Assembly: GCF_019320115.1 (NCBI RefSeq)
Contig: NC_089595.1
Location: 105,221,611 to 105,285,610, forward strand
DNA from: Miscanthus floridulus
Taxonomy: Eukaryota; Streptophyta; Magnoliopsida; Poales; Poaceae
Direction of reading: 5' to 3'
DNA length: 64,000 nucleotides
The translations under genes were made by a program, and so were the position numbers. This document shows positions 1 to 11,099 of this stretch, one piece after another; position 1 is the stretch's first letter, and the number at the start of each line of letters is the position of its first letter. The notes beneath the pieces were generated by a model, which worked only from the letters and a program-made list of their open reading frames with translations, made no database searches and was not told where the DNA came from.

Positions 1-545
1 GCGCCGGCGGGGGAGAAGAAGGGGGAGGGGAGGGCCGTCGCCACCACCACGCCCCGCCGCCGGCCACCACCACCACCACCGCAGCCACCGGCCGGATCTG
101 GGAGAGAGAGGGACGGATCCGGCCGGGTGAAGAAGGGGGAGGGGAGGGGCACCTACCGGGGAAGAAGAAGGGGGAGGGGAGGGGCGCCGGTGGGGGAGAA
201 GAAGGGGGAGGGGAGGGTCGCCGCCACCACCACGCCCCGCCGTCGGCCACCACCACCACCACCGCAGCCACCGGCCGGATTCGAGAGAGGGAGGGTCGGA
301 TCCGGCCGGGTGAAGAAGGGGGAGGGGAGGGGCGCCCGTCGGGGAAGAAGAAGGGGGAGGGGAGGGGCGCCGGCGGGGGAGAAGAAGGGGGAGGGGAGGG
401 CCGCCGCCACCACCACGCCCCCCCCCCCCCGCCGGCCACCACCACCACCACCGCAGCCACCGGCCGGATCCGGGAGAGGGAGGGCCAGATCTGGCTGGGT
501 GAAGAAGGGGGAGGGAAGGGGCACCCGCCGGGGAAGAAGAAGGAG
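1..545. repeat. GC-rich tandem repeat, period about 185 bp
   Basis: Three copies of a unit made of purine-rich GAAGAAGGGGGAGGGG blocks alternating with CCACCACCACC blocks. The unit start GTGAAGAAGGGGG recurs at 127, 310 and 499. Open frames exist on both strands only because the composition avoids stop codons. It is part of the CACTA element's interior. Confidence 0.75.
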
Positions 546-984
546 GAGGGAGGGGCGCCGGCGAGGGAGAAGAAGGGGGAGGGTGTGGATCTGCTCGGTC
601 GGCGGCGGCGACGACGAATCCGGATGCGGCCCTGCCTTGTCCTTGCGCCACCGGTGAGGGAGGGAGAGTAGAATCGCCGAAGTTGATGACGATGCGCGCG
701 GCCGCCGGCGTGGAGGTGGTGGCGCCGGATCCAGCCGCCTGGGGGCGCGCCTGCCATGGATTTGGCCGGATCCAGGGGTGAAGGAGAGGGGCCACGCCCG
801 CCGCGTCGATGAAGAGGGAGAGGGAGGAGGGGAGGAGTGGTGACGCTGCTCGGGGAGGGGAGGAGCCCCCGCGCTGAGTCGCAGAGGGAGGGGCGCGGCG
901 CTGAAAGGAGAGAGTGAGGGAGGGGGCGCGGTCTAGTGCGTGCGTGAGAGGGTGTTTGGGGGCGCGGTGGCCGGCGGGTTAGGG

Positions 985-1240
985 TTAGGATTTTTCTGTG
1001 TGTGCACATATTTTTTTTGTGGGTTTTTAAAGAACCGACAGAATAAATTGCATTTTTCTGTGAGTGCTAATTTTTTCCGTATGTGTATTGTCACGCACAG
1101 AAAAATCATACAATTTTTCTGTGGGTTTTCGTATTTTTCTGTCGGGATATTTTGGAACCGACAGAAAAATCGTAATTGTTCTGTGCGTACCGAAAAAAAC
1201 GCACAGAAAAATTCATCACCCACAGAACAATTCGAGTTTC
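985..1240. repeat. CACTA subterminal repeats (CACAGAAAAAT type)
   Basis: At least ten copies of a 10-12 bp motif occur as direct and inverted copies, for example near 1092, 1122, 1160 and 1200. In CACTA elements such repeats bind the element-encoded TNPA-like protein. Confidence 0.65.
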
Positions 1241-1248
1241 CAGTAGTG

Positions 1249-3590
1249 CGCCCCGAAAAGAACACAATTCTAAGTTTGAAGCAAATCAAATTTTTCTCAA
1301 GTTTAACCATTTTTATAGAAAATAATATCAACATTTATTAAATAATTTAATGATATATACCTAGACAAAAAATAACCTTGTGAGTAGAAGACCAAGAGCA
1401 CGTAGACTTAAAATAAAATGTAGAGACACCTCATCTATCCGGAGATCAGTACACGGAGCATTATACGTGCAAGGGAGGTTCCAGCTCAAGGACGCACCAC
1501 CTAAGAGTTAGGAAATAGAACGCTCGCGTTAGGAAGAGCCGTCGACGCCTAGGGCAGAGCCGTCGCCATCTGCCTGCTCCTCGCTCCGCCTTTCTCCTTC
1601 TTTCTCTCTGGTGTGTCTGCCAGAGATAAGAAGGAGAGGGGACCCATTCTTTTTTCGTAGTTTTCTAGTGTGTGGGTTGAGTCCAAATAAATTTTCGACG
1701 AAATTAGATGATTTTTGGTCAGGATCCTGTGTCCTGCGATGACTTCGGTGATTGCCACGATGAGATCATTATTGCAAGCGTCGATTTCATCGGCAGGCGA
1801 CCAATTCATGGCCTTTATCTGTAAGGTTATGGGTGCTTTTGGGAGCCCTCTACGAGGATAGCAACTCTAGGTCATCGATCTCATCATCGATGGTCGCGGA
1901 GAGAAAATCAAGGTCTCAAGATGGTGAATCTGCATCTTGCAGCATGTCTAATGTTTTGGAGTTGATTGTTGGATTCGGCGTAAAGACTTTACTTTGGCTC
2001 CGGCGTCCAAGGAAAGTCATTGGGGAAGAAGATGATGAAAGAATCTACATAGAATATTATGTATTTTTTTATTTCAGATTTTTTTCATGTGTAATATGAG
2101 GATGTACTGTGTCAAAATTCAATATAAATCCCCTTTCACTCGCAAAAAAAGGGAGGCTCCAGCTCAGCACCAAAAGGTTACTCTCTTGTGAAGCATCCGG
2201 TCATTGATGATGTCGGCAAGGTTCCTACTCAGAGAACATGGCTCAATCTCCGTTGAAGGCGTAACCACGGAATATTATACGGAGCATAGAAGCATTTGAA
2301 GATGTAAAAACTCAGTTCCAAATGCTCAGAGTTTGGTGAAAGCATCCGGTAAGTTCAAGATGAAAACCTAGTATGGGTGTTTGCATCCCAGTAGTTTTTT
2401 TTTCTTCAAATTTGTTTAGACCAGCAAACACAATGGAAAAAACATTTAAATATTTATTGGAAATGACAACGAAAGAATGGCATGTATCTGTACCGGTGAT
2501 ACTAAATCACGCGTTCGATACGAACGAGCCTCCATTCGGTGCTGACGCATTGTCATGCGTCCCGAGCCTAGAAAGACGGTTAACATCTACTCTAGATGTT
2601 AATCACATCTGCTAATTAACTCTTTTGCATTTTCGTTCTGGCTTCGCTCAAAAGACTCAAACCAAAGTTAACAGCTTCCCAGACTCAGACTTTTTAAGTT
2701 GGTTCAGCACCCCTTCAGATTCAATGTGGGACTAAAGCCATAGGTACAATATTCCACAATGATACAGTAACTCGCATCCCCTGTTGCTACAGTAGTCAGT
2801 CGTTCGGCCCAGCCCATCAGCCCGGCCGCCCATTAGCAGGGTCTCACACGCATCCACGTGACCACGTCCTATTTGATTTCAATACAAAGACAAGATCCAT
2901 GTGCCCGCATCCTATACGAAGTTACTCAGAGCTCATACGGCCATGTCGTTGCAGTCAAAAAAAATCATGACCCTGATACAACGCACGACATGTATCTATC
3001 CAAGAACAAGCATTAAACAAAAGAGAGATCATGAGCGGGTAGAATGAAAAAGAGCTTCACGCTATTTAATATTTAATTATATCCTTAGACCTACCTCACA
3101 TGCTCCCTCCACCCCTTTTTAGCTGTCGTTCTCACTTACCAAAAAATAACTTTGATTAAATTTATTAAAAATATATTAATATTTATGACATATAGTTAAT
3201 ATCATTAGATAGATCGTTGAATTTATTTTCATAATAAATTTATTTGGAGATATAAATTTTACTAATATTTTTTACAAATCTAGCCAAACTACTGGCACAC
3301 ACACCAACAACTAAGATAGTGTAAAATATACTAAAAGACAATATAAATACATTGACAAAAAATCAGTTGCCAGGAGCCTCCAAAACATTCAATTGTCAGG
3401 TACTCTGTTACACAAAATGTATTGGAAGTAGTCGATGTAGGCGAGGGGTAATTATAGATGATCATGACACATCTTCAAGCTTCCACTCACGGGCGCCAGG
3501 CAAGGCTTTCGTCTCCGGACGAATTGGTTGTCCAATGTGCTCCTCGCTAGCACCTCTTGGTTGGCGCTTGTGAGAAGTTTTTTTACGTGC
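1249..3590. other. Gene-free tract with old repeat fragments
   Basis: No coding region can be supported. About 1830-2150 reads like a retroposed 3' end: a short frame is followed by AT-rich 3' sequence and an A7 tract. At 3104 a Stowaway-like edge (CTCCCTCCACCCC) opens an AT-rich stretch to about 3275, but no matching right end was found. The rest shows nothing recognisable. Confidence 0.4.
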
Positions 3591-3599
3591 TTGAATTAA

Positions 3600-4063
3600 A
3601 CGTCATAGGCGTGGTTATGTCACAGATGTCATAGTGGAGATTCCCCCACTCTAATTGATGGTGAAGGGTGAAGTCAAAGATGCCAATGGCAATCCCTCTG
3701 CTCCAAAATGTTGGCGAAGGTGAAGTCGATGATGTCGAAGTTGGTGGTGAAGCCCCTTTCCAAAATGTTGGTGAAAGCGGTGCTGTTGATTGCCGTAGTT
3801 GATGGTGAAGCCCCATGCTGATATGTTGGCGAAGGAGTAGTTGATGACGACAAAGTAGGTGGTGAAACCCACCACCGATAGGTTTGGCATAGGTGGTGTC
3901 GAGTTCACCGAAGTCAATGGCGAGGCCCCATTGTAAAATGTCAGCAAAGGCGTAGTTGATGACGCTGAAGTTAGTGGCGAAACCCCTCACCCTAACTTCG
4001 TTGAACTTTTAATAGTGAGGTGTGGAGTGAAAGCAAGAGCGAATGATAGAGTTATTTGAGAGA
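3600..4063. repeat. Degenerate ~60-bp tandem repeat, left part of a split older repeat
   Basis: A motif of the form GTTGATG..GAAGTTGGTGGTGAAGCCCC..AATGTTGGTGAAAG recurs about six times with a spacing near 60-65 bp. The same motif reappears at 14223-14340, beyond the Gypsy element and the solo LTR, so this is one older repeat split by later insertions. Confidence 0.55.
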
Positions 4064-4068
4064 GAGTA

Positions 4069-4532
4069 TGTCGATGTTTTACCACCGATAGCCTGCCACG
4101 GGGGTACCCGGGACAGTTGTTCGGGCTTCAGCGAATAGCGGAATTCAGTGGTTACGCAAAGAGACTCACGATTTATACTGGTTCAGGCCCTCGACTTGGT
4201 CGAGTAATAACCTTACGTCCAGTTTTGGCGTTAGCCTGTTTGCGTTGTATTGCTTTGAGTATCGGGTATGCGTTCTCCTCTTACAATGGGTACCCTCACC
4301 AGCCCTTTATAGTCCAGGCGCTGAGAGGCGTTGTTTGTGTCCTATTCGGATACAAGGTCAGAGTCCTAAGCTATGCTTCGGGCACCTTTCCTTGTATAGT
4401 TTGCGTTGTAGTTTTGGTTTTGCACGTTGCTTTGATCCGCGTTCTTCTTGGCGATTGGGTTGTAGGCCTTGTTACCAAGGTCTACCTCCCTGCAGTATGG
4501 TCTATGGGGGTCCGTAGGGTTCCCCATCGATA
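4069..4532 (-). repeat. Element 1, 3' LTR (left copy)
   Basis: Starts TGTCGATGTTTTACC and ends at CGATA where the other copy has TGACA. The last bases are mutated from the expected CA-type terminus. It contains the motif GATTTATACTGGTTCAG, also found in the solo LTR at 13718. Confidence 0.9.
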
Positions 4533-4546
4533 AGCCCCCGAGCATT
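4533..4546 (-). other. Polypurine tract of element 1
   Basis: Read on the minus strand, GTGCTCGGGGGCT-like sequence abuts the 3' LTR. The same G5-containing tract sits at the same place in element 2. It would prime plus-strand DNA synthesis. Confidence 0.7.
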
Positions 4547-4847
4547 TCATGATTGAGCTTCAAGGGCCGAGTTGTTGTAGTCTTGATCTGGGTCCTTCTT
4601 GAAGTGAAATCTTGAGATGGTCTTTTTTTATTCTTCTTTTGGCTGATGTGCACTTTTGCTTGATGTCCACCGGGTTCTTTTTCCTTTGAGTGCAGCGAGT
4701 GCAATTTTGCAAAAATTGCACTCATTGAGTGTAGCCCCCGAGCCTTCTGTTTTTTGGTACAAAAAGCTGGAGGGTCAAAAAATTTAAAAATATGTTTTTC
4801 TGTGGTAGGTACTTGCAGCCCCTGAGCCTTCTCCGGGTTCTTTTCTG

Positions 4848-5141
4848 TTGAAAAGAAGCCGGAAGAAGGGTCTCGATTTGTACTCCTTTGATCTTTGTCT
4901 TTTGCTGGTCACGGATGGGTCTTATATAGTTATGAGTGAGCATCTTCTTTTACTTTTTGTCAGGAATCTTGCTTTTGGGTACTATTCGCCTTTGTTGCTT
5001 TGCTCTTTTGTTCTTTTCCTCTTCATCAACAATGTGGTTTCGTATGTCCGGGTTGTTGCCCTTGATGCTCCTTTTGAGCGGATTACTAAAGCTTCTGTAA
5101 TGGCTGGGTTTTCAAGACACTGGGAGGAGGCCAAAGTATAG
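4848..5141 (+). CDS. Antisense open frame between pol and 3' LTR of element 1 (unknown)
   Basis: This 97-codon frame runs opposite to gag-pol in the 3' region of the Tat element. Its N-terminal half is hydrophobic. A short stretch near residues 62-81 (core VRVVALDAPFERI) resembles in spacing and residue type the core VQVLAPEVPLSKI of an antisense frame at the same place in element 2. A TATA-like TTATATAG stands at 4921-4928, inside the frame, so the start codon is uncertain. Antisense reading frames in this position are known from some Tat elements such as Grande. No function can be named, and without the comparison to element 2 this would look like chance. Confidence 0.3.
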   Translation: MKRSRKKGLDLYSFDLCLLLVTDGSYIVMSEHLLLLFVRNLAFGYYSPLLLCSFVLFLFINNVVSYVRVVALDAPFERITKASVMAGFSRHWEEAKV

Positions 5142-5390
5142 CTTAGTGGTCTATCAGACCAAATTCTTGAATGTACTTCCTCCTTCTCTTCCGTCTTCTT
5201 GAACAGATGTGAAAAGTTAACCTTCTTTTGATGTCCTTGTAATATACTTTGTCTCTGAATTTTTAAGATGTGAGCAGGCTTCGTCCTATCTTTCTTTTCT
5301 TCTTAGATGTCTTTGAATAATATGGACAAGTTTCGCCCTGTCTTTCCTTGTGGCTTTTTTCTGCTTTGCCATAGCTTGTTTCGCTCTTTG

Positions 5391-6245
5391 GGTCGGCGAC
5401 CGAGTTGTTTGGAGTGTTTGTGCCACTCTTTGGTCAAAGTAGTCGATTGTACCGCTCTTGGGGTAGACGATCGAGTTGTTGGAATGTTTGTGCCCCTCCT
5501 TGGGCAACGTAGTCGATCATACCGCTCTTGGGGTAGGCGACCGAGTTGTTGGAGTGCTTGTGTCCCTTTCTGGGCGAAGTAGTTGATCGTACCACTCTTG
5601 GGGTAGGCGACCGAGCTGTTGGAGTGCTTGTGTCGCTTCTTGGGCGAAGTAGTTGATCGTACCACTTTTGGGGTAGGCGACCGAGTTGTTGGAGTGCTTG
5701 TGTTGCTTCTTGGGCGAAGTAGCCGATCGTACCACTCTTGGGGTAGGCGAACGAGCTGTTGTAGTGCTTGTGCCGCTTCTTGGGTGAAGTAGTCGATCGT
5801 ACCACTCTTGGGATAGGCGACTGAGTTGTTGGAGTGCTTGTGCCGCTTCTTGAGCGAAGTAGTCGATCGTACCACTCTTGGGGTAGGCGACCGAGCTGTT
5901 GGAGTGCTTGTGCTGCTTCTTGGGCGAAGTAGTCGATCGTACCACTCTTGGGGTAGGCGACCGAGTTGTTGGAGTGTTTGTGCCGCTTCTTGGGCGAAGT
6001 AGTTGATCATACCACTCTTGGGGTAGGCGACCGGGTTGTTGGAGTGCTTGTGCCTCTTCTTGGGCGAAGTAGTCGATCGTACCACTCTTGGGGTAGGCGA
6101 CCGAGCTGTTGGAGTGCTTGTGCCGCTTCTTGGGCGAAGTAGTCGATCATACCACTCTTGGGGTAGGCGACCAAGTTGTTGGAGTGTTTGTGCCATTTCT
6201 TGGGCGAAGTAGTCGATCATACCACTCTTGGGGTAGGCGACCGGA
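5391..6245. repeat. 70-bp tandem repeat array, about 12 copies
   Basis: The landmark AGTNGATCGTACCACTCTTG recurs exactly every 70 bases at 5581, 5651, 5721, 5791, 5861, 5931, 6001, 6071, 6141 and 6211, with weaker copies before 5581. Copies differ by substitutions but not by indels. Because 70 is not a multiple of three, the long minus-strand frame across it reads the unit in all three frames in turn, which argues against a protein. It belongs to the Tat element's 3' non-coding region. Confidence 0.93.
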
Positions 6246-6249
6246 CCCG

Positions 6250-6660
6250 TATAGCACAACCGTTTCTGGGTTGGCTGTTTGCAGGGTAAGTAAGCAATCG
6301 TACCAGCTCTTGGGGTAAGCGATTGCGCCCATATAGCAACAACTATTTCTGGGTTGAGCTGTTTGCAAGGCTACCCCTTTTTCCCCAACCTGATTATGGG
6401 TTGGTTCTGTCCGTTGGACAGGGCTGTCAGTCGTACCATCTCTTTATGGTAGAGTGACAAATGCTAGCTTGGGTCTCCTTACCCAAGAAGCTATTTGGCT
6501 GTTGGCCGTCAGTTAGACCATCTCCATATGGTTGAGTGATAAGATTGCCCATGTAGCGCAACCGTTTCTGGGTTGGCTGTTAACAGGGAAGCCCCTTTTT
6601 CCCCAACCTGATTACGGGTTGGTTCTGTCCGTTGGACAGGGCTCATATTTGAAGCTGTTC
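6250..6660. repeat. Second, longer duplication next to the 70-bp array
   Basis: Two diverged copies of a block containing CGTTTCTGGGTTGGCTG, then CCCCAACCTGATTA(C/T)GGGTTGG and GTCCGTTGGACAGGGCT, end near 6425 and 6645. It continues the non-coding tandem structure of the element's 3' part. Confidence 0.6.
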
Positions 6661-6715
6661 TTCTTGAAGAATCTCTGTTTTATTTCTCTTGAAACTTGAG
6701 TACAATCTGTTGTAC

Positions 6716-9700
6716 TTAATTGTAGAATCTTTTGAGCTGGCTGATATGCCAAGTGTTCTTTGCAAGTATTTCATCTGGAGTCATCAACTCATATGTGTCG
6801 GGTCCTGTTGCTGTCTTCACGATGAAGGGTCCTTCCCATGGACTGAGTAATTTGTGTCGTCCATCTTTCTTCTGGATTAGTCATAGTACTGAGTCCCCTG
6901 GCTTTAGTGATCGGGGTTGAGTACTTTTGTCATAATGTCTTTGTAACCCTTGCTTATATCTTACATTTTGTATGATTGCACTGTCTCTTATTTCTTCTAT
7001 TGAATCAATTTCTAACCGCCTTGTTTCTTCTGCTTCGCCTTCTTCATATTGTTCTATTCTTGGAGATAGCCATATTAAGTCAGCTGGTAGTACTGCCTCT
7101 GATCCGTAGACTAGAAAGAACGGTGAGTATCCAGTTGCTCTGCTGATCTGGGTTCTTAGACCCCATACTACTTTCGGTAATTTGTCGATCCATTTTCCAC
7201 CATAATCTTTCAAATCTTCATATAATCTTGGTTTTAAACCTTGTAATATGAGTCCATTTGCTCTTTCGACTTGTCCATTGGCCTGCGGGTGTGCTACTGA
7301 TGCAAAGTCAATTTCTATCCCACAATCTCTTGCCTAGTATTGGAATTCTCTTGCTGTAAATAGTGAACCAAGATCTATGATTATTCTGTTGGGCATGCCG
7401 AACCTATGCATGATGTCTTGTATGAATTCCACTGCCTTTTCTGCACTGTATTTGACCAAAGGTTTGTATTCAATCCACTTTGTAAATTTGTCGATTGCCA
7501 CAAATATGTATTCGAAGCCTCCTTTTGCTTTTTTGAGTGGTCCGACTTGATCCAGCCCCCAGCATGAGAACGGCCAAGCCGGCGGTATGCATATTAAGTT
7601 GTGAGCCGGCACATGTGATTGCCTAGCAAACATTTGGCAATTCTTGCATGTTCTGACGAGCTCTTCTGCATCTTTGAGTGCTGTTGGCCAATAGAAACCG
7701 GTTCTGAATGCTTTGCCGACTAGTGTCCTAGAGGCTGCATGATTTCCACAACATCCTGAGTGGATTTCGTCCAAGATTTCCTTTCCTTTATCTGTTGGAA
7801 CACATTTAAGCAGTACTCCTGATGATGCTGCTCTTTTGTATAGTTTATCCCCCACCAGAACATAGTTTTTGCTTCTTCGTACAACCCGAGTTGCTTCTGC
7901 TTTGTCTTCAGGTAGTTTCTTCTTTTTGATAAAATCAATGTATGTTTGTCTCCAATCACTTTGTATGACCATGATTTGTCTTGACTGGTCTGGTTCTTCT
8001 GCTTGATCTATTTCCATTGGATCTCTTGTCTCCTTTTTTCTGTGTTTTCGAGTTGTTTGATGGATGGGGCTATGAGTTCTTCCACAAATATACCGGGTGA
8101 TACTTTTCCTCTATCTGATCCTAATTTGGCTAGCACATCTGCTGCAATGTTGGAATCTCTTAGTACATGATGGATTTCGAGCCCTTGGAAAATTTTCTCC
8201 CATTTTCTGACTTCTACACAGTACGCATCCATATTATCTTTTGTACAATCCCAATCCTTGTTGACTTGATTGATTACTACAGCTGAATCACCGTAGACAA
8301 GTAGTCTTTTGATCCCAAGCGAGCTTGCAACTCTTAGACCATGTATTAATGCTTCGTATTCTACCTCATTGTTAGTTGCCTGCCAAAGTATTTGTAACAC
8401 ATATTTTAACTACCTCCCTTCTGGTGATATGAATAGTACTCCTGCTCCAGCTCCTCCTAACTTTAGGGAACCATCAAAATATATTTTCCAATGATCAAGT
8501 ATTGGTTCAGGTTCTTTTTGACTGATTTCTGTCCATTCAGCAATGAAGTCAGATAATGCTTGAGATTTGATTGTTGTTCTTGGTTTGAAGTCTAGGTTGA
8601 GAGCACCGAGTTCTACTGCCCATTTTGATATCCGACCTATTGCATCTTTGTTGCGTAGAATGTCTTGAAGTGGAAAATTGGTTACCACTGTAATTTTTGA
8701 TTCTGTTAGTACTTCGCTTATATAATAGACTAGTCTTTGCATTTTGTATGCGTGTCCGGGTTCTTCTCTCTCAACCATAATTGCTGTGCTGACAACGTTC
8801 TTGGTTGCTATAATGTATAGCATCATGTCCTCTTTGTCTTTTGGTGGTGTCATTACTAGTGATGATGCCAAGTATTCTTTTAACTTTTGGAATGCTTCTT
8901 CTGCCTCTTCTATCCATTCAAAATTTCCTGCCTTTTTCAATAATTTGAAGAAAGGTAGCCCTTTTTCTCCTGGTCGGGAGATGAATCTGTTGAGTGCTGC
9001 CATGCATCCTATAAGCTTCTGTATGTCTTTAACTTTCTTTGGAGGTTTCATATCCATGATGGCTTTAACCTGCTTTGTACTTGCTTCAATTCCTCAGTTA
9101 CTAACTAGAAATCCGAGTAGTTGTCCTGATGGTACCCCAAAAACACACTTTGTGGGGTTTAGCTTCCACTGCTATGCTTTTAGATTCTTGAAAGTCTCCT
9201 CGAGGTCTTCTATCAATGATCCAGGTTCTTTTCTCTTGATTACTACATCATCAATGTATGCTTCTACATTTCTTCCGACTTGACTCCCTAAGCAAGTTTG
9301 AATTGCTCTTTGATATGTTGCCCCTGCATTTTTAGCCCAAAAGGAATTGATTTATAGCAATATGCCCCAAAGGGTGTAATGAACGAAGTCTTGCTTTGGT
9401 CTTCTTCTCTTAAGGATATTTGATGATAGCCTGAATAGCAATCTAGAAAGGATAACAGAGCTGATCCTGCTATCGAGTTGATGATTTGATCAATCCTTGG
9501 TGGGACATATGGATCTTTTGAGCAATGTTTGTTGAGGTCTGTGTAGTCGATGCACATGCGTCATTCTTTTGAATTCTTCTTCTCTACTAGGACCAGGTTG
9601 GCAAGCCAATCCGGGTTGATTATTTCTTTGATGAATCCTGCTGCCATGAGCTTGGTGATCTTTTTTTTGATTGCTGCTTTTCTATCTGGAGCGAATCTTT

Positions 9701-11060
9701 GTAACTTCTGCTTAATGGGTTTGGACCCTTTGTTCACATCAATTATGTGCTCAGCCAACTCCCTTGGGACCCCTGGCATGTCTGCTGGCTTCCAAGCGAA
9801 AATATCTTTGTTGTCCCGAAGAAAGTTGGTGAGCGCGAGTTTCTATTTGGGGTTGAGATTTGCACTGATGATTGCCGTCTTCTTTGGATCACCAGTCAGT
9901 AGGTCAATAGTCTTGGTAGCGGCTTCTTTTGGTGGTGCGAAGTTGCTTGGCTTCTTAGCCGGTATCTTAATCTCATCTAGGTTCATTTCGTTGGCCAGCA
10001 TTGCAATCTCCTTTCCTTCCTTTATATCTTGTAATCTTTCAGATATTTGTACTGCTTGTACGTCGCAATCATGTGCTTTCTTTAGATCTCCTTTCAATGA
10101 TAATACGCCCTTTGTTGTTGGCATCTTGAGCAGTAGGTATGGATAATGTGGTACTGCCATGTATTTTGTTAAAGCTGGTCTCCTAAGTATTGCGTGGTAG
10201 CATGATTCAAAGTTTGCAACTTCGAATTTGATGAATTCTGTCCGGTATTTGTCTGGTGTGCCAAAGGTGACGGGTAGGGTTATCTATCCGAGGGGCATAG
10301 CTACTCTATCGAGTACTATTCCGTAGAATGGTGTGCTTGTGGGTGTCATTAGACCTTCACAATCCAGATTCATCATTTTGAGAGTATCTATGAAAATTAT
10401 GTTAAGTCCAGCTCCTCCATCGATGAGTACTTTAGTTACTGCTACTCCTACGATAGTCGGACCCAGTACCAGTGGGTAGCATCCTGTGTTTGCTGCACTG
10501 GTCCATTGGTCTTCTCTTGTGAAGTGGATGGGGTACTCTGACCAATCTAGATATCTTGGGATGGCTGGTTCAGCTGCCATGATGGCTCTGTGAGCTAGTT
10601 TCTCTTGTCTTATGCTTCGTGTGTTAGGAACACCTGAAAATATCACTGCTAATTGGCGTTGGGGTTCTTGATAATCTCCTTCAGCTCTCTTTTCCTCCTT
10701 CTTGGATTCTTTTTGCTTTGGCTCCGAGTTGTTTTGATTCCTATTTTCTCTCTTCATGAATTGCCGCTGAAAAGTGCTGCATTCAACTAACTTGTGTCTG
10801 GCCCCTGGGTGTATGTGACACGGCATGTTTTCTATGTTTTCTGGCGCTCTTCCTTGGTAGTTGTTACTCTGATAGTTGCTATTACTGTTGTAACCGCTGT
10901 TGTTACGGTTGTTGCTATTGTTGTAGTTGCCATTGTGATTGCTACCATTGCTATCATTGTCGTTGCCATTATATCTTCTTTTGTTGTCTATGGTTGCCAC
11001 CATATTGTCCTGCCTTGGTCTTTTGTCTTGCTGTCTATAATCGGGTCTTCTATTCTCTAG
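6716..11060 (-). pseudogene. Pol (protease, RT, two RNase H domains, integrase) of element 1, broken
   Basis: Reading right to left: a protease frame with the active-site-like LIDGGAGLNII near 10400; the RT core with SFLDCYSGYHQI near 9450 and the catalytic YIDDVV near 9250; a degenerate first RNase H (8410-9057); a second RNase H with ATNNEVEYEALIHGL and YGDSAVVI (8008-8400), the archaeal-type domain typical of Tat elements; and integrase with zinc-finger cysteines CKNCQMF near 7640, the core DQVGPLKKAKGGF and a GKWIDKLPKVVWGLRT stretch near 7160. The frame closes with QLKRFYN and a stop at 6716-6718. In-frame stops interrupt it near 6880, 7330, 8405, 9180, 9560, 9840 and 10280, many at positions where the family has Q or W codons, so the product cannot be made intact. 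Confidence 0.9.
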
Positions 11061-11099
11061 GTTGTCCCTAGCAAATCTATGCTAAGTTCTTTCTTCTGA

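Larger units (their letters stand above)
1..1248. mobile_element. CACTA (En/Spm-type) transposon, right terminal part
   Basis: The inner edge of this block carries the reverse complement of a CACTA terminus: CAGTAGTG at 1241-1248, preceded by GTTTC, which reads CACTACTGGAAAC on the other strand. About 250 bp inside the end lie many copies of a short CACAGAAAAAT-like motif in both orientations, the usual subterminal repeat layout of CACTA elements. The other end lies left of the window, so size and coding content are unknown. No transposase reading frame is visible here; the interior is GC-rich simple-sequence DNA. The family is not the one with 'GCCGAGTGC' repeats found further right. Confidence 0.7.

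Noticed and set aside
127..657. Long plus-strand frame (176 codons) and its minus-strand mirror
   Set aside because: Both come from the GC-rich tandem repeat; the product is only G, R, E, K and P stretches.
1833..2099. Possible small gene or retrogene with A7 tail
   Set aside because: The frame is short, has no recognisable domain, and no target duplication was found.
4117..4533. Plus-strand frame of 138 codons (also 12907-13422)
   Set aside because: Both are the same stretch of the two LTRs of element 1, on the strand opposite to its genes.
5303..6259. 318-codon minus-strand frame with repeated GRLPQEWYDRLL-like units
   Set aside because: It reads a 70-bp repeat that cycles through all three frames, so the repeated peptide is a by-product of a stop-free unit, and it lies in the non-coding 3' region of the retrotransposon.
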